A DNA stretch of 64,000 bases from Sorex araneus (Eukaryota; Chordata; Mammalia; Eulipotyphla; Soricidae), in assembly GCF_027595985.1 (NCBI RefSeq), contig NC_073313.1, positions 79,879,994 to 79,943,993 of the forward strand, in the 5' to 3' direction. Under the pieces are notes generated by a model. That model was not told the origin of the DNA, made no database searches, and was given only the letters and a program-made list of their open reading frames with translations. Positions within the stretch are counted from its first letter, which is position 1. Every line of letters begins with the position of its first letter. Of this stretch, positions 46,178 to 56,450 are shown in pieces. The translations under genes and the position numbers were made by a program.

Positions 46178-47088
46178 CAGACTATGATCCTGGAGGGCTA
46201 CTTATCACTTTTGGCACCCAGTGGCTTCTTACAGAAATGCATCTAAACTGTGAACTGAGCTACAACCCCAGGCTGCCCGGGGAGGGGAAAGGGTTTTTTT
46301 TTTCTCTCCTGGCCTCTTCTTTCTATGGGAGTGGCAGAGACAGCGGCGCCCATGTGTCGATCGCCATCTTCCAGACCCCATTAACTAGAGGTATGGGATT
46401 GCAGTGACGTGGTGCACAGGAGATCTCGGGAAGGGGTTGTGTTACCGGTGTGCTCCCCGCCCAGACGAGAACCGGAGTGGCCACACACGCAAAATGGCTC
46501 CTCTGCTCCTTAAAGACTATAATCCTGGAGGGCTACTAATCATTTTTGGTACCCATTGGCTTCTTACAGAAATGCATCTAGACTGTGAACTGAGCTACAA
46601 CCCCAGGCCTCCCGGGGAGGGGAAGGTTTTTCTCTCTCGGCCTTGTCTTTCGGTGTCTTCTGGCATAAATCTCTCTGGACTTAATTACTAAAATATCAGA
46701 AATCCAAAACCTGAGAGCTTATCTATTCTTCACTCTTAGCAATGGAAAACAAATTATCAAATGATATCTCTTCAGCAGATTTGATTGTTGGGGGAAAATT
46801 CTAAATAATAATAGTGAGTTCTCTGCTAAAATATTGAATGTACTCAAAGTATAGAGAGAGTAAAGTGAAGATCATTAGCCACTCAGGTGGTGTGTGTGTG
46901 GGGGGGGGCATATATCGGGGTTCTTGGTGGTGAAACATGTGCACTGGTAAAGGGATGGGGGGTTGATCATTATATGACTGAGACTTAAACCTGAAAGCTT
47001 TGTAACTTTTTCCATGGTGATTCAATAAAATAAAAAATTTAAAATAAATTAATTAATAAATAAAATAAAAAATGTTAAAAAAACCCAA
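46178..47088 (+). mobile_element. Internally deleted L1: 5' UTR monomers joined to 3' UTR
   Basis: AAAACAAATATTCCCTTTCT at 46158-46177 recurs at 47089-47108 (20 bp), so everything between entered as one insert. It opens with two monomers, 335 bp apart (46181 and 46516; each has ATCCTGGAGGGCTACT and AGAAATGCATCTA). Between them lie YY1-like CGCCATCTT and AAAATGGC. It then passes an ATG at 46741 opening a 20-codon frame and ends in a typical L1 3' UTR with CATGGTGATTCAATAAAATA and an A-rich tail. ORF1 and ORF2 are absent. Confidence 0.85.
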
Positions 47089-47194
47089 AAAACAAATATT
47101 CCCTTTCTTAAGATAAAAACAGGCTTTTACATTTATAGGCCTATCCATATTTTCCTCTTAATTTTTTTGTTTTTTATTTCCTTCTAAGGACTGG

Positions 47195-47378
47195 AACTGA
47201 TAGGGCATTTGCCTTACATGTGGCCAACCCGGGTTCGATTCCTCCATCCCTCTCGGGGAGCCCAGCAAGCTACCAAGAGTATCCCGCCTGCACGGCAGAG
47301 CCTGCCAAGCTACCTGTGGCGTATTCGATATGCAAAAAACAGTAGATGAACAATGGATGACAGTCCCACAGTGCTATT
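47195..47378 (+). mobile_element. Type B SINE, shortened
   Basis: The head starts at GGACTGGAACTGATAGGGC; the CAGTAACAACAAGTCTCACA part is deleted so CAAAAAACAGTAGATGAAC runs directly into the tail. ATTTCCTTC flanks both ends. Confidence 0.88.
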
Positions 47379-47624
47379 TCCTTCAAAATTTTTCTACTCA
47401 TTCTTGCTAAGTTCTCTTTATTAACCTCACTGTACACTTAATAAATTTTATATTTGTAGAATTTAATTAATATGAATTCTTAAATATAATTAAATAATGG
47501 TATTGCCTTAATTATAATGCACATAATTTTTCATCACACTAAAGTTTAATTTCCATGTGTTTGTAGGATGACATGCTTTTGTAGTTTTTCCTTTATGAGT
47601 TTAATCAACTTGATCAAATTCGTA

Positions 47625-47775
47625 ATTAAATTAAATGAATTATTAACTAGCTACTATTAGCTACTGATTCTTATTAAAATTAATTAAATTAATCATTAAA
47701 TATTGTTTAATTATTGGTCTAATTTTAATTAATTAATCATTAATTTTAATTATTTTAATTAACTCAGGAGATTAG
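47625..47775. repeat. TTAAT-rich low-complexity tract
   Basis: Many imperfect TTAATTAA-type units in a stretch almost free of G and C. Confidence 0.85.
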
Positions 47776-47889
47776 CTCTATTCATCTATATGAGTGGAGG
47801 TGACACCACCTACACAATAAATAAGAAATATCTCTCATATGTGAATTCAAAAAGAAACGTTGAGGAACAACAAATTGTCAGTTATCCGA

Positions 47890-48050
47890 CCTGAAGGCTT
47901 TCTCTATAGAATTGAGCTTACCTGAGGGGGGGGTAAGTAGGAGGGATGCTTGAGACACTAGTGGAGGAAAGCGGGATCTTCTGGTGGTAGGTGGGGCATT
48001 GGGAATGTGTACCACAAAAAGAATAATTAACAGTATTATAAATCTAGGTA
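47890..48050 (+). mobile_element. L1 3' UTR fragment
   Basis: GACACTAGTGGAGGAAAGCG, GGTAGGTGGGGCATTGG and TTAACAGTATTATAAATC: diverged L1 tail. Confidence 0.6.
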
Positions 48051-48079
48051 CCTCAATAACAATGTTTGTTTTTTTTTTG

Positions 48080-48257
48080 TTTGTTTGTTTTTCTTTTTTG
48101 GGTCACACCTGGCGATGCACAGGGGTTACTCCTGGCTCTGCACTCAGGAATTACTCCTGGCCGTGCTCAGGGGACCATATGGGATGCTGGGATTTGAACC
48201 CGGGTCGGCCGGGTGCAAGGCAAATGCCCTACCCGCTGTGCTATCTCTCCAGCCCCA
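48080..48257 (-). mobile_element. Type A SINE, young
   Basis: AACAATGTTTGTTTTTT lies before the T-run (about 48058) and again after the head (48258), a target duplication of about 17 bp. Confidence 0.94.
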
Positions 48258-48579
48258 ACAATGTTTGTTTTTTAAAAGGCTATAGGAAATAGATCATATT
48301 TTATAAAAGACGTGCAAGAAGATGATAAAAATCAAAGTTAACTGCAAGAGTAATCAGTCATTTCCATCCATTTGTCCCTATGTTTGGCATTAGTATAAAT
48401 AATGACACTGTGATCTAAGATTTGGATCTACTACCCTCAATTTACTGAATAGGACACTGAGACACAGAAAGCGTTATGAACATATATTTGCTAGAGCTAA
48501 TATTTGTGATCAAAACCCACTAGCAACTCCCAATCTTGTGGAAGTTGACAATATGCATCAAGAATATTAGGTAAAAAAA

Positions 48580-48990
48580 AGAATATTAGGTAATGGGGGT
48601 GGTGGGAGGGATCCTGGGACCATTGGTGGTGGAAAATGGGCACTGGTGGAGGGATAGACACTCAACCATTGTATGACTGAAATGCAAGCATGAAAGTTTG
48701 TAAGTCTGTAACTATACCTCACGGTGATTCATTGTTATTGTCACTGTCATCCCGTTGCTCATCAATTTGCTCAAGCAGACACAAGTAATGTCTCCATTGT
48801 GAGACTTGTTGTTATTGTTTTTAGCACATTGAATACATCACAGGTAGCTTGCCAGACTCCGCAGTGCGTGCGGGAAGGATACTCTCGGTAGCTTGCCGGG
48901 CTCTCTGAGAGGCTCATGTCAGCTGCTTGCAAAGCAAACGCCCTACCCGCAGTGCTATCGCTCCAGCCTCACGGTGATTCACTAATAATT
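48580..48990 (+). mobile_element. L1 3' UTR split by a type B SINE
   Basis: GACCATTGGTGGTGGAAAAT, GGGCACTGGTGGAGGGATAG and CTGTAACTATACCTCACGGT, then the nested SINE, then the resumed tail CACTAATAATTTTTTTAAAA. Confidence 0.88.
48732..48966 (-). mobile_element. Type B SINE nested in L1, 15 bp target duplication
   Basis: CCTCACGGTGATTCA at 48717-48731 recurs at 48967-48981. Because the surrounding L1 end is recognisable, the insertion borders of a type B copy are exact here: it runs from TTGTTATTGTCACTGTCATC to GCTATCGCTCCAG. Confidence 0.95.
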
Positions 48991-49335
48991 TTTTTAAAAA
49001 AGAATAATAAGTAAGAGGTAAGTGATAACTTTCTCTAGATGTCTTTGAACATGCTTTGAAAGATAGGTGGAACAGAAGTGAATTGTGCCCATAATCAGGT
49101 AGGCAGAGATGACCCAGAAGATAGAACCATGGTATTATTGGGCATCCTATACAAGGTATCTGGAGAAGGCCAACATGTGTCCTCAGCTAAAATAGTAAAT
49201 GGTCATCTTTAATAATACACTAAACAAACAAAAAGTCATAATTATTTCTTTTGTTCAAGAGACATACTTACCCAATACAGTTATATAAATGCAGCTCATC
49301 TATATCTGTGACAGCTATAAAAAATAAGTGTATAT

Positions 49336-49489
49336 TTATTTTTTATTAGTGAATAACCTGAGGGTACAGTTATAGATTTACATATTTTCATGCTTGTGTT
49401 TCGGTCATACAATGCTCGAGAACCGATCCCTCCACCAATGCCCATTCTCCACCACCGATGATTCCCAGTATCCCTCCCACTCCCCCCAA
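49336..49489 (-). mobile_element. Strongly truncated L1 3' end
   Basis: AAATAAGTGTATATT before and AAATAAGTGCATATT after form the duplication; the insert reads GAATAACCTGAGGGTACAG and GCCCATTCTCCACCACCGAT. Confidence 0.9.
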
Positions 49490-49624
49490 ATAAGTGCATA
49501 TTATGTAGAATAGAAATGCGCAGGAAGCAAATATAAATTTAAATCTATCTCTGCAAATATCGACAATTTTTCTGGATCTTCGGATATGTAGATATGGTTC
49601 ATTGCAGAGTGAAGCAAATGGACA

Positions 49625-49865
49625 GTAAACCTGTCAATCACAACAGAACGTCCAATCATGATGTGAGGAGGTGGGACCTATCATAGGGCATGCGCCGCGA
49701 CCTTTCGCATCTGCAGCTAGTGCCGCTGGTTGCTCTTTGCTGCGTGCTGAGGCGACGAGGCCCTTCCCTGACGTCCCCTCACCCCGCTGTAAGTCAGACT
49801 TAATTTCTTACGTGTTGTTTGGCTTCATTACCTATGCATCGTCTGCCGGTAGTGTTCTTGGACAG
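49625..49865 (+). promoter_or_regulatory. Orphan GC-rich promoter-like segment with candidate first exon
   Basis: Within an AT-rich region this segment holds CAATCAC (about 49635), TCCAATCA (49651), GGGCATGCGCCG (49686, NRF1-like) and CTGACGTC (49769, CRE-like). A strong splice donor, GCT|GTAAGT, follows at about 49788-49796. The arrangement is that of a TATA-less promoter with a short noncoding first exon on the + strand. No coding sequence or downstream exon could be tied to it. GC-rich sequence resumes at 49920-50160. It could belong to a lncRNA, be a dead promoter, or drive an alternative transcript toward the kinase retrogene or RTL8. Confidence 0.45.
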
Positions 49866-50289
49866 CAGCGCTCGCACCGTGTTATATAGTTTGTGTTTTC
49901 TTTCCTTTCGGGCTTACGTCTGGTTGGGCCGCTTGGCGCCGGCCCCGCCGCTGTGATTCGAGGCTCGAAGCTGACTGGATTCGGACGACAGAGTGGGCTT
50001 CGGAACCGCTGCCACAGAACGGCCACTAGTCACACCGGGGTCGACAGTTGTGGATTTTTTTCTTTTTTCTTTTTTTTTTGGGGTCCAGCCGGACGGCTCC
50101 TTCAGGAGTGTGTGTGTGTCTTTGTGTGGCATCGAACCTTGAGCCCGCCCACGACGTGCTTGTGGTTCGAGGGGTGGTGCTCTTGAAAAAAAAAAAAGAT
50201 TAAAAAAAGAGAATAATTCACCAATGATGAGATGTAAGAAAAATAAAGCAATTTATTTGATTCAAAATTTTTTTTTATTAAAAAAAGAA

Positions 50290-51335
50290 TGACTGAAGCA
50301 CGGGGGTCCCGAACAGCGAGGATCTTTTGGCGGGTAAAGCGCTTCGCTTGCACGACAGCAGCCTGGGCTCAGTTCCGGGCACCAGCACACCACGAGCCCC
50401 GGAGTACGAAGCCAGGAGAAAGCCTGAGCACGGCCAGGTGTGGCCCACGTCCCCAAGCCCACGTCAGGGAGGAAAAATATTTGTCTAGAGTCATTCGGCT
50501 GGTGCTGAAGCTTTTCATACCCAGATTTGTTTTTTTAAGGCGGCGCGGGGCTTTGCTCGGGGTGTATTGCAGGCTTTGTGCTCAGGGATCACTTCTGCGC
50601 GGCAGGCAGACCCTCGAGGGTGCCGTGAACGGAATTCGGGTAGGCCAGGAACGCTCTGCCTGCTGTACTCTCGCTCCTTCTATACATTTCAAGTACGGTA
50701 TTTGGGGTAAGTTGCATTTACGGTTTTTTTTTTTAATCAGTGAAAGGTTTCTGAAGTTGGCAAGTTCATCCACGCGTGCTAAAATTAAGTTGGGGGCAGT
50801 GGAATAGAGTTGTGTCAGCAGGTAGGGCACTTGCCTTGCATTGGGTCGAATGGATTTTGATCCCCAGGACTTCATATGGTCTCCCGAGCACCAGGCTTGA
50901 TTCTTGAACGCAGAGCCAGGAGTAAGCCTGAGTATTGCCTGGTGTGGCAAAAAGACAAAATGCAATAAAAATGGTGAGGGACCAGAGCGATAGTACAGCA
51001 GGTAGGGCGCTCGCCTTGCAACGCAGCCAACCTGGATTCTATCCCCCAACATCTCATATTGTCTCCAAGGCCAGCCAGAAGTGATCCCTCAGCACAGAAC
51101 CAGGAGGAAGGTCAGAACACTGCCAAATGCACCCCACCTCCATAAAAAGCTGATAGGCCAGATAGATAGCCCAGCAGGTAACGGTGTAAGGTGATTTTCT
51201 ACCTTGCACGCAGCCGACCCCAGTTTCTATCTCTGCACCCCATGTTGCTGTCCAGACCCTGTCAGTAGTGAATCTTGAGCACCAGCAGAAAGCTCTGGGG
51301 ACTGCCAGATTTGGCCATTTTTTTAAAAAATAATT
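50290..51335. mobile_element. Cluster of five old type A SINEs
   Basis: Copies lie back to back: 50290-50460 (+), 50535-50680 (-), 50805-50965 (+), 50980-51150 (+) and 51150-51335 (+). Each keeps a degenerate head (for example GGACCAGAGCGATAGTACAG) and part of tail A. They differ strongly from each other, so this is repeated targeting rather than tandem duplication. Confidence 0.8.
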
Positions 51336-51861
51336 TAAATAATAAAGGATAAAATTGGGTCACTCCTGTCTCTGCAAATGCCCTTTCACTGATATTATTT
51401 CCATTCCAATTACCACAAGAAGATTTTGAAAGGAAGCTAACTTTTATTTGACTGATCTCTTATTTCATTCAATCATTTTCATAAATTCTGGAGTTGCTTA
51501 TTCTTTATCAGGCTGGAAGTTTTGGTAGTTGCTGGGCATTCAAAGCAAATCTTGTTTATTTGTCTGAGTTTATGCTCTTTAGCCATACTGAATACCATTA
51601 TTCACATGTCTGTGTCTAACCTTGACACCACTTGGAATTTTACATGCAGAACAATTCATTGCCTGCTCTGAATTCACTCTGTGAAGTCTGAGGTTGGTAT
51701 ATCCATAAGATATTTGACTAAAGTCTTCAGAGATTAAAAACAATTTTCTCTGTATTTGAAATGAGTTCCGTTCCTCAGGCAGTAATCTCACCCAGACTTT
51801 CCTTGTATTTATCTTTAAACAATTTTGATATCAAGTGTTTGTCTCTTATTTTACAGGTTGG

Positions 51862-52062
51862 ATCACTGTGTCACTGTCATCCTGTTGTTCACCAAATTGC
51901 TCGAGCGGGAGCCAGTAACTGTCATGTGCTAGTGTAGTCCAATGGCATCTACTCGCTCCAAGAACACAAAGAGCATGTTGTTACTGCTTTTTGCATATTG
52001 GTATGTACGTACGTAACGGGTATCTTTCCAGGCTCTGCCACACAGGTTGGATATACCTGAGA
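51862..52062 (-). mobile_element. Type B SINE, decayed
   Basis: Tail GATCACTGTGTCACTGTCAT and GCTCGAGCGGGAGCCAGTAA are clear; the centre holds foreign sequence (about 51926-51975); then GCATATTGGTATG and CCAGGCTCTGCCACACAGG. Confidence 0.8.
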
Positions 52063-52199
52063 AAGTTCGTTGAGATGTAATTTTTTATAAACATTTGTAT
52101 TGAGATCTAGGCAGAATGCTTTGTAAGATTTGAGCATGCTGCTTTAGTTTAACTTTTGTACTTGTTTGACTTCATTCTATTTTATCTCATCATTGTACT

Positions 52200-52325
52200 T
52201 TTTGGTTATGGTCACAGATGGTAGTGTTCAGTGCTTACTCTGTGGTGGTGCTGGAGAAAGATACTCATATGTATTAACTGGGATCAAAACAGGGTCAGTT
52301 GCCTACAGATTATGACTTAAGCCCT
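52200..52325 (-). mobile_element. Old type A SINE fragment
   Basis: Reverse: GGTCACAGATGGTAGTGTTC, GTATTAACTGGGATCAAAAC, decayed head. Confidence 0.55.
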
Positions 52326-52379
52326 CTTCTTTTTAATCTGGACTTTTTAAGATTTTTTGTCTCGTTTTTCTTTTTGTTT

Positions 52380-52580
52380 TGTTTTGAGAACACTCAGACA
52401 TTGCTCAGGGCTTACTCCTATTTCTAAATTCAGGGATCGCACATGTGGTTTATAAGGGACCACAAGGAATTCCGAAGATTGAACTCAGGTCTGCTTCATA
52501 AAATGCAAGCACCCTACCTGCTGTAGGTCTGCTTCATAAAATGCAAGCACCCTACCTGCTGTACTATTGTTCACTTCCCC
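52380..52580 (-). mobile_element. Type A SINE with a 38 bp internal tandem duplication
   Basis: The unit beginning AGGTCTGCTTCATAAAATGC occurs at 52487-52524 and, identically, at 52525-52562. The rest is a diverged reverse type A copy. Confidence 0.88.
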
Positions 52581-52589
52581 TTAATTTAT

Positions 52590-53620
52590 TTTAATTAAAA
52601 CTTTTCATATTAAACTCTAGTTTATTACATATTTTAAATATTGTTGAAGTTTATTATTTTATTGTACTCAGTTAACCACTCTTAACGTCCAACAAATGAC
52701 CCAAAGTGCCTCCAAATTGTCCTGTTATTCCAGGGTTGACCTAAAAATTTCCACTCCCCTCACAACACTAATTGTTAATTGACATTTTCAGTGTTGTAAT
52801 ACAAGGGAAAGGGTTTTGTGAACGTCAGATAAGTCTACTGCCATGTTTGTCTTCTTTCTGTAACAGACAAGAGAGATGAATCAGTATTTTTTTACCCTGG
52901 ACTTACAGTGCTTAAATTGATATCCCACAGTTTTATCCAACTTAGAATTACCGCATGATTTTTATCTTTTTAAAAACTGTATAGTATTATATTGAGATAT
53001 GTATATAGGTGTCCCATAGATATTATATAACTCATATCTATATCTCAGATACATAGGCGAAACATTGAAATAATCCATTGCTCAATGCAGGTAAGGAAAA
53101 TGAAATACTGCTATATATCTGCTATATATATAATATATATATGTATACACACACGTACACACATAGTGTTGTCCATCTGGATTATTTCTATACCCAGCCT
53201 ATTTTACTAAGAGCTACAATGAACAGAGGTCTGAATGTTTCCTTTCTGAACTAATGGTTTTGGTGGTAGCTGGCAAGAAGTGGCTTCAATTGATCCTATG
53301 GAAACTCTACTGTTCCTTTGATAAGAAATTTCCATATTCTTTTCCATAGAAACTGAACCAAACAGCATTCTCAACAGTGAATGAAGAGGATTTCTTTTTC
53401 ATCACATTCCCACCAACACTGGTTGTTTCCTGTCCTTTAGGTATTCCATTCTCAGTGTTATATGATTGCTGTTTTTATTTGTATGGCCCTCAGTATAAGT
53501 AATGATGGACACTTGTTATATGTCTCCGGGGGCAGAAGTCCATAAGTCTCTTTGTGAAAGTGCCTCTGCACCAGCTCTCACATATTGTGATGAGTTTGAG
53601 TTTTTCCATTGTTAAGATTA
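52590..53620 (-). mobile_element. L1 ORF2/3' UTR, older
   Basis: Reverse L1: TTCCATAGAAACTGAACCAA, CACATTCCCACCAACACTGG, GATTGCTGTTTTTATTTG. It includes an AT/AC-rich microsatellite at about 53110-53165. Confidence 0.65.
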
Positions 53621-54990
53621 ATGAATGAGTTTGTATATCTAGTGTCTTTTATGTGATGCATGATATCCAAGGTTTTTGTCTCCTATTCCAGTAGGGAACT
53701 TTTATTTTTAGACTGAATTTCTTTTTGCCATGTAAAACTGTTTGAGTTTAATATTCAGTTAGCTATTTTTTTGTTTGTCTCCGGAGTCAGTTCCTATGGA
53801 AACATCTAAAATGCATGTACTGCAGAATGTGCCTGTGCATTTGTAAGTGTTCTTGATGGATTACTACCTACCATTAAGTCATTTAGTAGATGTGCAATGA
53901 AGTTCTGTTTAAGGTATAAGTTACAGATGCAGTTTTATTCCTTGCCAATGCCTATGCAATTTCTCCATCACGTGTGTATAAGAGGTTTCCCTTGTCAACT
54001 ACATGTACTCAGTTCCTTAGAAATAGACAAGAAGTTCATGTTAATCAAACCAGCTGCTCAATTTTCAAGATTTAGGAGGGACTGGTGAGACAGCCAGCGA
54101 TGTGATAATCTCATGTGACAATAATTCTGACATTGCAGGTACACAATGTACCAGGGACACAACACAATGCCTGTTCCACTTATATTCTGCCCCACTCATA
54201 CCTCCATAGGTCTTTATTCTGGTTATTAAATAGTGAGTGCACCATTGGAATCCTTCCTTGGGTATCTGCTGGCTTTCCACTTGGGACCATCTCTTTCTCA
54301 TATGATGCCAAGAGCGCAGCTTGAATGTCCATGTGAACAGGCAGCTGTCAGCCTGTTCTTCTACAAATGACAGACTATATTCCACACAGGGTTCTGATTT
54401 GCCTATATCATAAACAATTTAACACATTTGATAAAATATTTGCGCATTCATTTTGGCTTTTTATGCTCTGATAGAGTGCATTTCTCACCATTTTTCCAGC
54501 AGCATTTTTCAGACTTCTGCTACTCTCTGACTGTCTTTCCTCTCTTCACACAGTTGCAATATCACATACACACGTGCCTTGCTTCTCACTCAACCTTTAT
54601 TATGCTTTGGTAGAGTGTGGATTTGATGCTATGTACCTAAACTATGGTGAAATTTTTATAAGGATATTCCCTCTTTCCACGTGGTGACTTTTCTTAACAC
54701 AGTTATCACCACAAATTAGTTGTTCTTCCTTGAAATGTCATGGGGTCCACAGCAACCGCCTCAGGATTTTTGTATGGTGGCAACCCCTAACATACACAGA
54801 CACACTCCTACGTTCTGTCATCCCATATATTCACAACTCATGCCAAAGTGAATAATCTACCCTTGGGAGGCATGTGGATTGACACACATAACTTTGTGCT
54901 CCTCGTGGTCTGGAAAACTCTCAATAGCCTCCTACACAGCAAGTGCACAGTCAGCTCTCTCTGAGCGCACAGTCAACCCTCATGACAAAC
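53621..54990. other. Unassigned stretch, probably retroelement-derived
   Basis: The composition and the flanking L1 and LTR-like segments suggest decayed elements, but no diagnostic motif could be fixed. Confidence 0.3.
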
Positions 54991-54994
54991 AGAT

Positions 54995-55380
54995 TTGTAC
55001 CTCTCTGACACAATGGCCTGAGGTATTGAACCAAGACTTTAGGAGCTCTTTGCCAATTCCTTATCAGAGCGTCTCACACTATGCCAGTAAAACATCCCAG
55101 AAGCCTGAGAGCTTATGTATTGGTGAAAGGGATGTATTTCCACAGGTCTCCCAATAAAAGTTACTATGTGAGTACCTTTCTATGTAGTTCTTAAATTCCT
55201 ACATTTGTGGTGCTTTTACCAATTGTTGTCATAGGAGATAAGAATAGGTAACTCTTATGGTAAATTTGAAAATAGTAGCACATTTGGGAGAGGACATATC
55301 CATTAAGAAGTGGTGCAAGTGGAAATTTATAAATAAGCATAGACTTTAGCACAGATGAAACTACCCATGTTGTGGCAGAA
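54995..55380 (+). repeat. LTR-like segment, copy 2
   Basis: Diverged relative of 44105-44520: ACAATGGCCTGAGGTATTG, CTTATCAGAGCGTCTCACAC, GTCTCCCAATAAAAGTTAC, GATGAAACTACCCATGTTG. AATAAA at about 55152 would suit an LTR poly(A) signal. Confidence 0.5.
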
Positions 55381-55634
55381 ACTGTTGGCAACCTGGGAAA
55401 GGTTTGTCACATGTGGCTTGTGTGTCACTTATGAATGAAAAGTAGATGGACATCTAGGGGGCAGATTAGTGTGAGATGTAATGGCAAGGAGATGGCCCCA
55501 TGGGCAGCAGTAAGTGCTAGGAAACTGGCCTGAAGATGATAAAATGCTATAGAGTGAATTGCAATTATGTGCTTAGTCATTTCCAACGCCTAGTTAACTC
55601 TTTATCTAATTCACAGAATTGTGCAGAGGCTTCG

Positions 55635-55740
55635 GATTTATTTCCTTGGGACCTCACTTTTACTGATTAGGAATCTGAGGTTGAGAGTGTAGTAATTTAT
55701 AGACAGTCATAGTAAGGATTGGGATGTGAATTCAGTCAAC
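55635..55740 (+). mobile_element. Probable MIR fragment
   Basis: CTTTTACTGATTAGGAATCT, GAGGTTGAGAGTG and GGGATGTGAATTCAG follow the order of the MIR core, weakly. Confidence 0.45.
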
Positions 55741-56450
55741 ATATCTCAAGCTCATGTAAATTGGTAGCATTATTTGAGGGCATTAGGTGAAAAGTAAGGC
55801 TTCCTTTGTCCCCAGCAATCTGTGAATATGACTCGAAAGACAGCCACAACCAAAGTGCAAGCCTCTTGACGTGTACTTCAAGCCCTTGAAAATGAACCTC
55901 ACTTGCTTGTTTCTTTGCTTGCTTATATCCACTCTGGAGAAGCCTGTGTTCTCTCTTGACTTTATACGAATCTTTTTCTCTTTCCTCACATCTTTCTAAA
56001 TAATTTTCCAAAAAAATCTATCTAGTTTCACTTAGAGAAAAAAGGGGCAGGCTCAAAGTGGTCTTTGAGTCTGGGGACACCATACAGCGTGTTTCTTCCT
56101 CTCTTGAGACAGCCATATTTTCTGTATGAGGACAGGGAGGGCAAGTAGCAGCAATAGCTGCTAAAGCTTCTGACACACATACCTATCACCCAGTGGTATT
56201 CAAGGGGCCACAGGACAAGGCCAGGGAATGAACTCTACATCAAATGCACAAGGCACACACAGTAACATATTGTGTACTTTCATTCTCCAAAGTAGATATT
56301 AGAATTTCTGATCTGATGTTTCTCTTAAAGGGCATAAGAAGTCTGAAGGAAAAAGGTCTGAAATAAGACCTAACCTAGAGCTGCCTCTGAAGAGGGTGAC
56401 CGCTGATTGCCAACCATCACTTTTTATCTTTGTCCACCAGCCTTTCTGAC

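Noticed and set aside
56430-56450. Upstream ATG of the kinase retrogene as the true start
   Set aside because: The ATG at 56451 aligns with the parent's initiator and the seven extra residues would come from the parental 5' UTR. It remains possible but is not preferred.
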